Notes: generated from the letters alone by a model not told the origin. DNA of 64,000 bases from Actinomycetes bacterium (GCA_023461275.1 JAEYMI010000081.1:1-64000); one strand, 5' to 3'. Counted from the first letter of the stretch, positions 1 to 8,911 are shown. A program made the numbers and translations.

Positions 1-49
1 ATGCGTACTCGACGCATCGGCCCACCGTGGATGGATGGCTCAAGCCAGA

Positions 50-583
50 TCAGCTGGCCTCACACATCGGTGTCTTCACATTGTTGGTGGTCAGCAGCGG
101 GCAGACGGTGTTGCTGGCGAGCTTCCAGCGACCCTTGGAGTAGACGATGCCGGCGTCGACCTTGTTCGGCGGGTTGTCGGGCAGCTTGACCTGCACCTTG
201 ACCGTCGCCTTGTTCGGTCCCGCGGGGATGACCGGCGGGAAGATCTCGAAGGTCACGTCAGGGTTCTCCTGGCGGGCCTGCACGAGCTTGGTGAACACCT
301 GCGGGTCCTTCTCGGCGCCCTCGACGAGGTTGACCTTCTCCGCGTTCGGCGTGTTGGGGTCGAGGGCCTTGTTCAGCATCGCGTTCAGCGTGGCCACCGA
401 GGGACGCTGGTTGGGGTTGGTCAGGTTGCCGATGGTGGCGCTGCCCGCCCCGGTCGCGGCTGATGTGGCGGCGGCGGTGGTCGTCGGCACGGGTGGGACG
501 TCGCTGTCGCTGCTACCGCACGCGGCCGCGGATGCGACTGCACCCGCGATGAGTGCAGCGGTCACGAACTTCGGAAACTTCAC
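50..583 (-). CDS. MTB12-like secreted lipoprotein
   Basis: The 177-aa product has a basic N-terminus, a hydrophobic stretch and a lipobox-like site ending at Cys22 (SAAAC), so it is probably exported and lipidated. A Thr/Ala/Ser-rich linker follows (about residues 30-50). The globular part (about 50-177) resembles the low-molecular-weight antigen MTB12 family, with the typical late phrases KGRWKLAS and CPLL. Members are secreted or surface proteins of mycolata with no known enzymatic role. The gene stands alone and is divergent from the asparaginase gene, with about 200 bp between the starts. The family call is by recognition of the overall pattern, not by a search. Confidence 0.75.
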   Translation of the reverse strand: MKFPKFVTAALIAGAVASAAACGSSDSDVPPVPTTTAAATSAATGAGSATIGNLTNPNQRPSVATLNAMLNKALDPNTPNAEKVNLVEGAEKDPQVFTKLVQARQENPDVTFEIFPPVIPAGPNKATVKVQVKLPDNPPNKVDAGIVYSKGRWKLASNTVCPLLTTNNVKTPMCEAS

Positions 584-781
584 AGATCTCCCTCACTGTT
601 TGTCGAGAACGGCGGCACCTGTGGCCCCCTTCTGGTACCTGGTTCAGCAGTGGTCGGCGCGCACCAGCGCGCCCAAAGCTCACACCACTATGCCAAACGT
701 CACGCGAACCGCAGGCAGCGCCGCGTGCCGAACAGACCAACGCTTGACGTCGACGCCGGGTTCCCCGCACTCTGATTCACC

Positions 782-1750
782 ATGTCGAGTCCTGCGATCG
801 CCCTGATCACCACCGGCGGCACCGTCGCTTCCCGGACGACCGCCGACGGCGCCGTGCCCGCCCTCGGCGCCGGCGAGCTGGTCGACTCGGCGGTGCCCGG
901 GGGCATCGAAGGCGACGTCGCGATCCGGGCCGTCGAGGTGATGTCCAAGGACTCCTCGGCACTCACACCCGCCGATCAGTTCGCCATCGTCGACGCCGTC
1001 CTGACCGCACTCGCCGCCGACGACGTCGTCGCGGTGGTGGTCACCCACGGAACCGACACGATGGAGGAGACCGCGATCCTGGTCGATCTGTTCCTGCCGA
1101 CCGCCGAGCGCGAACAACGACCGGTGGTCTTCACCGGCGCACAGTTTCCGGCCGACTCCCCGCAGTCCGACGGCCCGGCGAATATCGCGTTCGCGATCTC
1201 GATCGCCGTCGACGCCAACTCACGCGGACGCGGCGTCCAGATCGCTCTCGGTGGACGTGTGACGCCCGCACGCGGCGCCTTCAAGGTCTCCACCGCCGAC
1301 GCCGCGGCGTTCGACACCGTTCACCCGGCACTGGCCCGGCCCGCTCTGGGGATTCCCGATTCGATACCGCGCCCGCCCCGCGTCGATGCCTACACCCTGT
1401 ACCCGGGTGTGGCCCCCGGCCTGATCGCCGCGTCCATCGAGCAGAACGCCCGTGGCATCGTGCTGGCCGCGACCGGGTCGGGCAACACCCACCCCGACAT
1501 CACCGCCGAAGTCGGGCTCGCCGTGCGCCGCGGGGTCGTCGTGGTAGTTACCAGCAGAGTCCCCTACGGCGTGATCACCCCGACCTATGGCGGCGGCGGC
1601 GGTGCGGTCGACCTCGAACGCGCCGGGGCGATCATCTCGCACTACCTGCGTGCGCCGCAGGCGCGAATGGTGGTGCTGGCACTGCTTGCGACCGGGGCCG
1701 GTCCCGACGACGTCGCCCGATTCTTCGCGGCGAGCGTTCCGGCGGCGTGA
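782..1750 (+). CDS. ansA: L-asparaginase
   Basis: A 322-aa cytoplasmic-type asparaginase that hydrolyses L-asparagine to aspartate and ammonia. Both signature motifs are visible: the N-terminal TGGTVAS with catalytic Thr14, and HGTDTMEETA with Thr91 and Asp92. Length is usual for the family and there is no signal peptide. The ATG at 782 has no clear ribosome-binding site. In M. tuberculosis ansA neighbours dinX and ileS, and here it is convergent with the dinB/dinX gene, 31 bp away, which supports the identification. Substrate preference between Asn and Gln cannot be read from the sequence. Confidence 0.9.
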   Translation: MSSPAIALITTGGTVASRTTADGAVPALGAGELVDSAVPGGIEGDVAIRAVEVMSKDSSALTPADQFAIVDAVLTALAADDVVAVVVTHGTDTMEETAILVDLFLPTAEREQRPVVFTGAQFPADSPQSDGPANIAFAISIAVDANSRGRGVQIALGGRVTPARGAFKVSTADAAAFDTVHPALARPALGIPDSIPRPPRVDAYTLYPGVAPGLIAASIEQNARGIVLAATGSGNTHPDITAEVGLAVRRGVVVVVTSRVPYGVITPTYGGGGGAVDLERAGAIISHYLRAPQARMVVLALLATGAGPDDVARFFAASVPAA

Positions 1751-1781
1751 ACCGCCGAATGATCCTGAACCGCTGAATGAT

Positions 1782-3200
1782 TCAGTCGCCCGCGGTAGGT
1801 GGTTCCGGGGGCCAGTCGAGGCTGTCGAGTGGGTCCGCTCGACGCAGTGCGGGTGCTGGCAGCGTGAACGTGATCGCCCGGCCGGGTCCGCTGGCACGCG
1901 TCTCGAACCGGACGGTCACCACGCCGTGTCCACTGCCCTGCACCCAGCCATGTCCGTGCTCGGGGTGCGTGACATCGGTTCCGGTCGACCAGGTTTCGTC
2001 GACGGCGCCCGTCGCGCCATCCACGGCGCCCGTCCCGTCGTCGACGGCGCCCGTCCCGTCGTCGACGGCGCCCACCACGCCATCGTCGGGAACATCGTCG
2101 GCGGTGACATCATCGAACAGGACAAACTGCTCGACGCTCGACAGGCCCGAATACCCCACGCCCACAAGGCGAATCGGACCGATCTCGCGGGGGTCGAGCG
2201 CCAACCGCAGCGCGGCGGCGCTGAGCGCGTCGATTTCAGTGGTGGCCGACGACAGCGTCGTCGACCGGGTGAGGATCGAGAAGTCCGATCGTCGCAGCTT
2301 CAGCACCACGGTGCGCGCGCCTCGCCCGTCGGACAGCAGCCGCCGATGTGCATCACGTGCGGCTTTTTCGATCGCCGACCGCAGGTCACCGGAGTCGACG
2401 ATGTCGGTGGCGAAGGTGCTCTCGGCACTGATCTGCTTGGCCGACGCGCGTTCGACGACGGGCCGGTCGTCGATCCCGCGGGCGAGCCGGTGCAGCGCCG
2501 GGCCGACGGTGGCCCCCAGTACCGAGGCGACCTCGATCTCCGACAACGCGGCGAAGTCGCCGATGGTGTCGACGCCGAGACGTTGGAGGCGATCCCCCGA
2601 TACCGGGCCGATCCCCCACAGCTTACGAACCGGCAGCGCATGCAGAAACGACAACTCCCGGCTCGGCGGGATCACCATCACCCCGTCGGGTTTGGCCATC
2701 CCCGAACCGATCTTGGCGATCTGCTTACCCGAGCCGAAGCCCACCGAGGCGGCCAAACCAACACGGTCCCGGATACGCCCGCGGATCTCCTCGGCGAACG
2801 CCGCGACACGCTCGACATCGGCACCGGCAAGCTCAGCGGGTTCACCAAAGGCCTCGTCGAAGGACAGCATCTCGATCACCGGAATCGCTTCGCGCACAAC
2901 CGCGAAGATCCGCGAACTCACCTCCCGGTAGAGCGCACCCCGGGGCGGCAGAACCACCGCTGCCGAACCCACCAGTCGTCGGGCCTGATGCATCGGCATC
3001 GCCGACGACGCACCGAACGCCCTGGCCGCATAACTGGCACCGGCCACCACGCCGCGTCCGCCGGCGCCACCGACGAGTACCGGCCGGCCGCGCAGGGTCG
3101 GGCGGGTCAGCTGTTCCACCGAGGCGAAGAAGGCATCCATGTCCAGGTGCATCACCCAGCGCGCGCTGCGCTCGGCGTCGGCATTCAGCAGTTCGGACAC
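1782..3200 (-). CDS. dinB: DNA polymerase IV (DinB1/DinX-type, Y family)
   Basis: A 472-aa translesion polymerase. The catalytic metal ligands are visible in MHLDMDAFF (Asp20, Asp22) and FDEAFGE (Asp115, Glu116). Fingers, thumb with helix-hairpin-helix (GIGPVSGDRLQRLG) and little-finger domain follow in normal order. The C-terminal tail carries a 7-residue tandem repeat and then a conserved HPEHGHGWVQG segment, as in the actinobacterial DinX branch. The frame stays open to 3380, but the GTG at 3200 is preferred because longer versions run into the neighbouring membrane-protein gene and lack homology. No LexA-type box was seen upstream, so SOS control is not supported. Confidence 0.88.
   Translation of the reverse strand: MSELLNADAERSARWVMHLDMDAFFASVEQLTRPTLRGRPVLVGGAGGRGVVAGASYAARAFGASSAMPMHQARRLVGSAAVVLPPRGALYREVSSRIFAVVREAIPVIEMLSFDEAFGEPAELAGADVERVAAFAEEIRGRIRDRVGLAASVGFGSGKQIAKIGSGMAKPDGVMVIPPSRELSFLHALPVRKLWGIGPVSGDRLQRLGVDTIGDFAALSEIEVASVLGATVGPALHRLARGIDDRPVVERASAKQISAESTFATDIVDSGDLRSAIEKAARDAHRRLLSDGRGARTVVLKLRRSDFSILTRSTTLSSATTEIDALSAAALRLALDPREIGPIRLVGVGYSGLSSVEQFVLFDDVTADDVPDDGVVGAVDDGTGAVDDGTGAVDGATGAVDETWSTGTDVTHPEHGHGWVQGSGHGVVTVRFETRASGPGRAITFTLPAPALRRADPLDSLDWPPEPPTAGD
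1999..2079 (-). repeat. 21-bp in-frame tandem repeat in dinB
   Basis: Roughly four copies of a 21-bp unit (core GTCGACGGCGCCCGTCCC on the plus strand) lie inside the dinB coding sequence. The inner two copies are nearly identical. They encode the heptads DGTGAVD, DGTGAVD, GATGAVD in the linker between the polymerase core and the conserved C-terminal tail. The unit length keeps the frame, so copy-number change would vary linker length without breaking the gene. Confidence 0.75.
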
Positions 3201-3256
3201 GACCTCAAGATTAGGCACCCGAGAACCGGGCACCCCGTAACCGGGCGCCTTTGAAA

Positions 3257-3604
3257 CTACACACCGCCCGGTCTGACAACGGCCGCCACGACGTTGAGGA
3301 TCAACGACACCACGGCGAAGACGACAGCCCATCGGACGGTCTGGGTGTATGCCACTGCCACAGTGGCCAACCCATAGCACCCGATCTTCACCGCGAGTGC
3401 CGCAGCGGGCACGTCATAGCTGGATCTCGGTGCGGCGTACATTCCCCACAACACACACGTCGCCAGCACAGCGAGCACCGCGACGCACCACGCTCCGACG
3501 CCCGCACCGGCGAGCCGGTACCCGCCGCGTCCGATGGCGGCCACCATGATCACCTCGGTGGCGAACACCGGAATTCCGATGGCCCACAACCACATTGCGT
3601 TCAC
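3257..3604 (-). CDS. YrdB/DUF2568-like small membrane protein
   Basis: A 115-aa protein with about four predicted membrane segments (near residues 4-24, 33-53, 66-86 and 91-110) and almost no soluble part. The overall shape and the central YDVPAAALAVK resemble the DUF2568/YrdB family, whose function is unknown. Its start overlaps the stop of the upstream oxidoreductase gene by 4 bp (ATGA), so the two are probably co-transcribed and translationally coupled. It ends 56 bp before the chosen dinB start. The family assignment is tentative. Confidence 0.65.
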   Translation of the reverse strand: MNAMWLWAIGIPVFATEVIMVAAIGRGGYRLAGAGVGAWCVAVLAVLATCVLWGMYAAPRSSYDVPAAALAVKIGCYGLATVAVAYTQTVRWAVVFAVVSLILNVVAAVVRPGGV

Positions 3605-4068
3605 CGACGATCACGCTGACTCCCGACGGCGAACACCGGGATGTCGGCGGCGAAACCGGCAATGGTGGCCACGTCGGCATCGACGTCGAGTCCGGGCGGC
3701 AGAAACCGGCCGACCTCCCAGCCCCACTTGTCGAGGTAGGCCCGGATGATCGGTGCCCGATCGGCGGCCGGAACCTCGGTCAGCCGCACGTGACGAACCC
3801 GCCGGCCGCGTCGGAGCTCGGCGGCCGGTGTGACGCGGGCGTTGCGCACCCACTGCGTATTGCCACGTGCGGCGACCAGATACTCGCCATCACCAAACAT
3901 CATCGGGTTGACCGGAATGCGTTGCGGCGCACCCGATACCCGCCCGGTGACGGTAAGGGTGCGGGCTCCGGCGAGATTGACGCCGCGATCGGCGAGCCAG
4001 CGCACGAATGCGTTGCCCAGGCGATCGAACCCCGAGACGGGTGGAACGTAGTGGTGATCAGTGGTCAT
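3601..4068 (-). CDS. deazaflavin (F420)-dependent nitroreductase family protein
   Basis: A 155-aa protein of the Ddn-like split beta-barrel family, which typically uses reduced F420 as hydride donor. Family features are GARTLTVTGRVSG near the N-terminus, then RIPVNPMMFGDGEYLVA and GNTQWVRNAR in the middle. The physiological substrate cannot be inferred. A good ribosome-binding site (GAGGA, 8 nt) precedes the ATG. The gene is divergent from the TetR regulator across a short region holding two copies of one palindrome, so it is the obvious regulatory target, together with the YrdB-like gene behind it. Confidence 0.8.
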   Translation of the reverse strand: MTTDHHYVPPVSGFDRLGNAFVRWLADRGVNLAGARTLTVTGRVSGAPQRIPVNPMMFGDGEYLVAARGNTQWVRNARVTPAAELRRGRRVRHVRLTEVPAADRAPIIRAYLDKWGWEVGRFLPPGLDVDADVATIAGFAADIPVFAVGSQRDRR

Positions 4069-4102
4069 GGCGTGGTCCTCACAGGTCGGCCCGCTCAGCT
4101 AC

Positions 4103-4117
4103 GAGAGCAGTGCTCTC
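4103..4117. promoter_or_regulatory. palindromic operator, copy 1 (TetR/Ddn-like divergent promoter)
   Basis: The 15-bp GAGAGCAGTGCTCTC is a perfect inverted repeat around one central base. It sits just upstream of a -10-like TAGCTG (minus strand, 4096-4101) for the oxidoreductase gene. The motif AGAGCAGTGCTCTCATT recurs 47 bp away. Position and symmetry fit a TetR-family operator; that the adjacent TetR binds it is inference. Confidence 0.65.
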
Positions 4118-4150
4118 ATTAGAGAATGCATCACACTCGCGAGTTTTACA

Positions 4151-4163
4151 AGAGCAGTGCTCT
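4151..4163. promoter_or_regulatory. palindromic operator, copy 2, and leaderless tetR promoter
   Basis: This is the second copy of the AGAGCAGTGCTCT palindrome. It lies about 10 bp upstream of a -10-like TACGGT (4173-4178), which is 7 nt before the preferred ATG of the TetR gene (4186). A repressor bound here would cover the -35 region, consistent with autoregulation of a leaderless transcript. Confidence 0.6.
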
Positions 4164-4185
4164 CATTTGGTCTACGGTGGCTCTC

Positions 4186-4932
4186 ATGGAAAGACGCAGC
4201 ACGTCACGACCAAAGGAGACACGATCGGCCAAGCGTTCGCGGATCGACGCCGAGATCCTCGATGTCGCGCGCACGCACCTGGCGACCGACGGCGCCGCGG
4301 CACTGTCACTGCGCGCCATCGCCCGCGAACTCGGGATGGTGTCCTCGGCGATCTACCGCTACGTCGAGAGCCGTGACGAACTCCTGACCAGGCTGGTCAC
4401 CGAGGCCTACGACGACCTCGCCGACGATGTGGCGACCGCAGTGGTGCAGGTCCCCTCCGACAGCCACCGAGATCGATTGCGCGCCATCGCATCAGCATTC
4501 CGCGCCTGGGCGGTGCGCGAGCCATCTCGCTACGCGCTGCTCTACGGCAGCCCGGTGCCGGGATATCACGCTCCTCCCGAACGCACCGTGGGTCCGGGCA
4601 CCCGGGTCATCGCACTGGTGGTGGCGCAGGTCGAGATGGCAGGACAGGCCGGCATCCTGACCGACGGCGACCCGCAACCCGACGGCCTCGACGGCGCCTT
4701 CGACGAGCTCCGGTCCACTTACGGTCTGCATATCTCCGACGCGCAACTCGTCCGCACGTTCGTCTGGTGGGCCGGTCTGATCGGGGTGGTCGGCCAAGAG
4801 GTGTTCGACGGATACGGCGATTCGTTCAACGGCATTGCCGACGCGCTCTTCGACAACCAGCTCGAAGTACTCATCGACCAACTCATCGGAGGCGAGGGCA
4901 AAGTTCCTCCGAACACACGACCCTCCGAGTAG
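4186..4932 (+). CDS. TetR/AcrR-family transcriptional regulator
   Basis: A 248-aa regulator. The N-terminal helix-turn-helix domain (about residues 17-65) shows the TetR pattern: an ILDVARTHLATDGAAALSLR helix pair followed by ELGMVSSAIYRYVESRDELL. The C-terminal ligand domain resembles the WHG-type TetR C-terminal group (FRAWAVREPSRYALLYGSPV). The frame is open from 4126, but the ATG at 4186 starts at the basic arm and has a -10 hexamer 7 nt upstream. Two palindromes in the divergent region suggest it controls itself and the oxidoreductase/membrane-protein pair. The inducer is unknown. Confidence 0.85.
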   Translation: MERRSTSRPKETRSAKRSRIDAEILDVARTHLATDGAAALSLRAIARELGMVSSAIYRYVESRDELLTRLVTEAYDDLADDVATAVVQVPSDSHRDRLRAIASAFRAWAVREPSRYALLYGSPVPGYHAPPERTVGPGTRVIALVVAQVEMAGQAGILTDGDPQPDGLDGAFDELRSTYGLHISDAQLVRTFVWWAGLIGVVGQEVFDGYGDSFNGIADALFDNQLEVLIDQLIGGEGKVPPNTRPSE

Positions 4933-4989
4933 GCGTTCGGGCGTACCAGTGAGTATTCTTCTCACAGGGTTCTCGTGGGGGGAATCACT

Positions 4990-7218
4990 ATGTTTGTCGG
5001 GCGTGACGTTCCACGCCCGGGTGGATTGTGGGGGAAGCACAATGGACTGCACGCCGGAAGACCCTCGGTGACGCGATCCCGCGACGGCCACGATCGCGGG
5101 AATGCTCGACCAATCAACAACGCATACGACCGCACCGTGTCGGACGCACCGACGCTCGCGGGCGCGCGCTCGTGGTCGGTGCCGTACCGGCCACTGGACT
5201 CGACGATGTGGTCGCGCGTCCTGACCGCCGCACTGGCGGTTGTGAGTGTGGGACTGTATGCACTGTTCGTCGTATGGCTGGCGCATTCGGTCGAGAGTCC
5301 GTCGAGCATCACCGAAGACCCGTGGCTGCAGCGCTATTGCGTTGCCGCCGTTGTGATCGTCTTCATCATCGAGTCCCTGCACATGGTGAACATCGTCTCC
5401 ATCTCGCTCGCCACCATCGTCGCACGCGAACCCGTACTGCCCGAGCGCATCAACTCGCTGCGGGCCGCGTTGTTCATCACGTTCGTTCCGTCCACCGAGG
5501 ACCTCGGTGTCCTCGAATCAACCTTGCGCGCAGCACAATCCATCGACCATCACGGCCTCCTCGATATCTACGTCCTCGATGAGCGCAACATCGACGCCGA
5601 TCGCGTCGAGGACGTCCGCCGTCTCTGCGAGCGCCTCAACGCACGCGACATCCCCCTGCCCCAGCACGAGATCCACTACTTCAGCCGCAAGCTGCACGAG
5701 AAGTACGCCGACATCCCCACCGGCCCATTCGCGGCAAAAACCAAGTACGGCAACATCAACTCACTGCTCGACCACCTGGATCGACACGGCGTCAGCTACG
5801 ACGTGGTCACCGGCATCGACCCCGATCACATCCCCGTCCCCGAGTTCCTCACCCTGCTGCTCGGCCATCTCGACGACCCCGACGTGGGATTCGTGGTCGC
5901 CCCACAGACCTATAGCAACGCCGAGTACAGCACCGTGGCCTACCTCGCCGAATCGCAGCAGTTCGCCTTCCACTCGGTGATCCAGCCGGCCGCCAACGCC
6001 TACCGCGCGCCGATGCTCGTCGGCACCAACTACGCGATCCGCTGGGATGTCCTGCAGCGCATCGGCGGAATGGAACCGTCGATCACCGAGGACCTCGCGA
6101 CCACCTTCAAGATCCTCGGTCTGCGCAATCCCGACACCGGCAACACCTACACCTCGGTCTACACCCCGGCGGTGGTGGCCAACGGAGAAGGCCCGGAGAC
6201 CTGGGGTGGGTTCTTCAGCCAGCAGAACCGTTGGGCGCGCGGCTCTTTCGAACTGCTGATCACACCGGCGATCCGGCACATGCTGGGCATGTGGCGACGG
6301 CCGATGCGGCTGTTCCACTACGCACTGATCATGGCGTTCTACCCGTCGATGGCGATCGTGTGGATGATCGGTGCGGTCAACGCCGCGATCTACGCCCTGT
6401 TCGGCATCAATGGGGTCATCGTGTCACCGGCGGTCTGGGTGATGCTCTACGGCTGGGCCACGGTCATGCAGTTCGCCGTCTACATTCGGGCCCGCCGCCA
6501 CAACGTCAGCCCGTTCGAATCACAGACCGCCGACGGTCATCGCGCGTGGGGCCTGGCCGGAATGATGCTCAGCACGCTGACCGCACCGATCTACGCGAAT
6601 GCGTTGGTGCAATCCCTGCTGCGTCGTCCGGTCACGTTCGTCGTGACACCGAAGGGCACCAAGGCCGCCACCGACACCTGGTACACCTTCCGGCTACACC
6701 TGGGATGGGCGCTGTTCTACGCGGTGATCATCGCGCTGTGCTTCTTCCACGGTTTCGCCACGGTCAGCGCGCTGACCTGGCCGGTCTGCGCGATCGTCAT
6801 CGCGCTCACACCGTTCCTGCTGTCGCTCTACGACCGACGCCTCAACCACGCGGTGCGCCCGAGCGCCGAACAGACCACGATCACCGACCACACCGCCGTC
6901 GAGGAATTGCCGACCGACCGGCTGCTACTGGGGGATACCGATGAACCAGCGGAGAGTGAGCTTCAACCTACCGTCCCGATTGTTGCGTATCGCCCTGGCG
7001 ACGACGCTCGTGTCGGTGACGGTGCTGTTCGCGACGGGATTCGTCGCCCGAACAGCCTGGACTTTGTACTCCCACAACGAGTTGATCAACTCCGATGGCT
7101 ATCGGGCGACCCACGGGCGGTGGGACATCATCGACCTTCCGGCCGAGATGCAGATCAACGCGATTCACGCGGCGGTGCTCCCGACCGGGAAACTGTTGCT
7201 GATCGCAGGTTCGGGTAA
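4990..7218 (+). CDS. cslA: cellulose-synthase-like family 2 glycosyltransferase (CslA)
   Basis: A 742-aa processive GT2 membrane enzyme that polymerises beta-linked sugars from nucleotide sugars. Two membrane segments near residues 78-98 and 116-138 precede the catalytic domain. Visible GT2 residues are the IDPDH aspartates (277, 279), the ITED motif (Asp368) and QQNRW (411-415, the QxxRW signature). Several membrane helices follow (about 440-600). The ATG at 4990 has GGGGGG 7 nt upstream; a GTG at 4975 is in frame. The reading frame runs about 280 bp into glxA, and its last ~90 residues show no family features. Streptomyces CslA with GlxA makes an apical beta-glycan; the same role is inferred here. 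Confidence 0.85.
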   Translation: MFVGRDVPRPGGLWGKHNGLHAGRPSVTRSRDGHDRGNARPINNAYDRTVSDAPTLAGARSWSVPYRPLDSTMWSRVLTAALAVVSVGLYALFVVWLAHSVESPSSITEDPWLQRYCVAAVVIVFIIESLHMVNIVSISLATIVAREPVLPERINSLRAALFITFVPSTEDLGVLESTLRAAQSIDHHGLLDIYVLDERNIDADRVEDVRRLCERLNARDIPLPQHEIHYFSRKLHEKYADIPTGPFAAKTKYGNINSLLDHLDRHGVSYDVVTGIDPDHIPVPEFLTLLLGHLDDPDVGFVVAPQTYSNAEYSTVAYLAESQQFAFHSVIQPAANAYRAPMLVGTNYAIRWDVLQRIGGMEPSITEDLATTFKILGLRNPDTGNTYTSVYTPAVVANGEGPETWGGFFSQQNRWARGSFELLITPAIRHMLGMWRRPMRLFHYALIMAFYPSMAIVWMIGAVNAAIYALFGINGVIVSPAVWVMLYGWATVMQFAVYIRARRHNVSPFESQTADGHRAWGLAGMMLSTLTAPIYANALVQSLLRRPVTFVVTPKGTKAATDTWYTFRLHLGWALFYAVIIALCFFHGFATVSALTWPVCAIVIALTPFLLSLYDRRLNHAVRPSAEQTTITDHTAVEELPTDRLLLGDTDEPAESELQPTVPIVAYRPGDDARVGDGAVRDGIRRPNSLDFVLPQRVDQLRWLSGDPRAVGHHRPSGRDADQRDSRGGAPDRETVADRRFG

Positions 7219-8905
7219 CGACCGCAAGCTCTTCCAGGCCGGTGAGTTCAAAACCCTTGTCTACGACCCGGAAACCGGGAACACCAAACTGGTGATGACG
7301 CCCGGTGACGTGTTCTGCGGCGGGCATACGTACCTGCCCGACGGCAATCTGCTGGTGGCCGGTGGCACCCGCGACTACGAGGTGCTTCAGCCCGACGCCA
7401 CCCGTGCGGGTGGCCCGGTCAAGATCACCAATACCGGTACCGACCCGATGATCGTCACCAAGGGTGCGATGTTCGTCAGCAAGAAGACGGGCAAGAAGTT
7501 CCGCTCCGATGCCGAGATCACCATCCCCCCGGTGGAGATCACCAAGTCCGGCAAGCGAATTCCCGGAACACGCAACGTCTGGGTCGACTCGGTCCTGCCC
7601 GGCTCCGCGGGAACCGTCGACATGTTCGACCGGTACAAGATCACCAGCTTCAGCACCGACGTCTCGTCATTCCTCTACGGCGACGCCGGACCGTTGAAGA
7701 TCCAGAAGAAGGACTACTCCGGCATTCGTAACTCCTACGAGTTCAACCCGTTCACCGAAAAGTACGAGCGGGTGGGCGATCTGGAGTACGCGCGGTGGTA
7801 TCCGACGCTGACCGGTCTCCCCGACGGACATGTGATGGCCTTCTCCGGACTCGACGAGGCCGGTCAGATCCTGCAGGGACAGACCGAGGAATACCTCCCC
7901 AGGGCCAAGAAGTGGATCGAACGCCGCGACCTGCGGCAGTACTTCGCCACCTACCCGGCGATCTTCAGCACCACGCGCCCCAACACCTTGTTCTATGCCG
8001 GCGCCAACTCCGGCTACGGATCACCGGATCTCGGACGTACGCCCGGGTTCTGGGACCTGACCGACAACACCTTCACCAAGGTTCCCGGCATGCGCGACGC
8101 CGACCAGCTCGAGACCGCCGGCGCCACGTGGGCCGGCCCGGTCAACGATCAGAAGATCATGGTCGTCGGTGGTGGCGGACAAGGCGAATCACCGCACTCC
8201 ACCGGCCGTATCGACATCGTCGACCTGAAGGCCGCGGCGCCCCGTTTCTCCCCGGCCGCGATGCTGCCCGACGGAACCCGATACCCCTCGCTGTCGCAGT
8301 TGCCCGGCGGTGACGTGCTGATCACCGGCGGGTCCAGGGATTACCGCGGCAAGGGCGGCAGCGACATCAAGAAGACCTACATCTACCGGGTGGCGACGGG
8401 CAAGCTCGACGAGATGGCCGAGCCCAACGTCGGACGCGACTACCACTCGTCGTCGGTCCTGCTGCCGACCGGCCAGGTGATGACCATCGGCTCGGACCCG
8501 CTCTACGCCGACGCCGAGGGCACCCGGTCGGGAAAGTTCGAGAAGCGCCTCGAGATCTACACGCCCAACTTCCTGTTCCGGGCCGACGGCAACAAGGTTG
8601 TGCGGCCGACGATCACCGCCGGTCCCGAGCAACTCAACGCCGGGGAAAAGGCCACGTTCACCATCGGATCGACCGACAACTCGGTGCCGAAGATCGCGTC
8701 GGTCCGGTTGATGTTCCCGTCGGCCGTCACGCACATGACCGACCCCAACCAGCGTTCGGTCGACATCGGGTTCGAGCAGCAGGGCTCCACGCTTCGGATG
8801 GCGATACCCCACGATCGCGCACTGCTCCCCCGCGGCTACTACATGATCTTCCTCAACGACGTCTCCGGCGTGCCCAGCATCGCGACGTGGGTCAAGGTCG
8901 TCTGA
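6941..8905 (+). CDS. glxA: GlxA-like radical copper oxidase (galactose oxidase family)
   Basis: A 654-aa secreted, membrane-anchored kelch protein. One N-terminal membrane segment (about residues 14-36) is followed by a seven-bladed propeller and a C-terminal DUF1929-like domain. All cofactor and copper ligands of the galactose-oxidase family can be placed: Cys126 (FCGGH) and Tyr287 (ARWYPT) for the thioether crosslink, Tyr501 and His502 (RDYHSS), and His598 (VTHMTD). It should oxidise terminal alcohols or aldehydes of extracellular glycans with release of H2O2. GGGGG lies 6-10 nt before the ATG. The start is embedded in the cslA frame, implying tight co-expression. Confidence 0.9.
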   Translation: MNQRRVSFNLPSRLLRIALATTLVSVTVLFATGFVARTAWTLYSHNELINSDGYRATHGRWDIIDLPAEMQINAIHAAVLPTGKLLLIAGSGNDRKLFQAGEFKTLVYDPETGNTKLVMTPGDVFCGGHTYLPDGNLLVAGGTRDYEVLQPDATRAGGPVKITNTGTDPMIVTKGAMFVSKKTGKKFRSDAEITIPPVEITKSGKRIPGTRNVWVDSVLPGSAGTVDMFDRYKITSFSTDVSSFLYGDAGPLKIQKKDYSGIRNSYEFNPFTEKYERVGDLEYARWYPTLTGLPDGHVMAFSGLDEAGQILQGQTEEYLPRAKKWIERRDLRQYFATYPAIFSTTRPNTLFYAGANSGYGSPDLGRTPGFWDLTDNTFTKVPGMRDADQLETAGATWAGPVNDQKIMVVGGGGQGESPHSTGRIDIVDLKAAAPRFSPAAMLPDGTRYPSLSQLPGGDVLITGGSRDYRGKGGSDIKKTYIYRVATGKLDEMAEPNVGRDYHSSSVLLPTGQVMTIGSDPLYADAEGTRSGKFEKRLEIYTPNFLFRADGNKVVRPTITAGPEQLNAGEKATFTIGSTDNSVPKIASVRLMFPSAVTHMTDPNQRSVDIGFEQQGSTLRMAIPHDRALLPRGYYMIFLNDVSGVPSIATWVKVV

Positions 8906-8911
8906 GTCGGA

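Noticed and set aside
1998..2080. Possible CRISPR or regulatory repeat
   Set aside because: The 21-bp units are directly adjacent without spacers and keep the dinB reading frame, so they are a coding tandem repeat.
1587..3254. 555-aa plus-strand open frame over dinB
   Set aside because: It is a shadow of the dinB gene; the minus strand carries all polymerase motifs.
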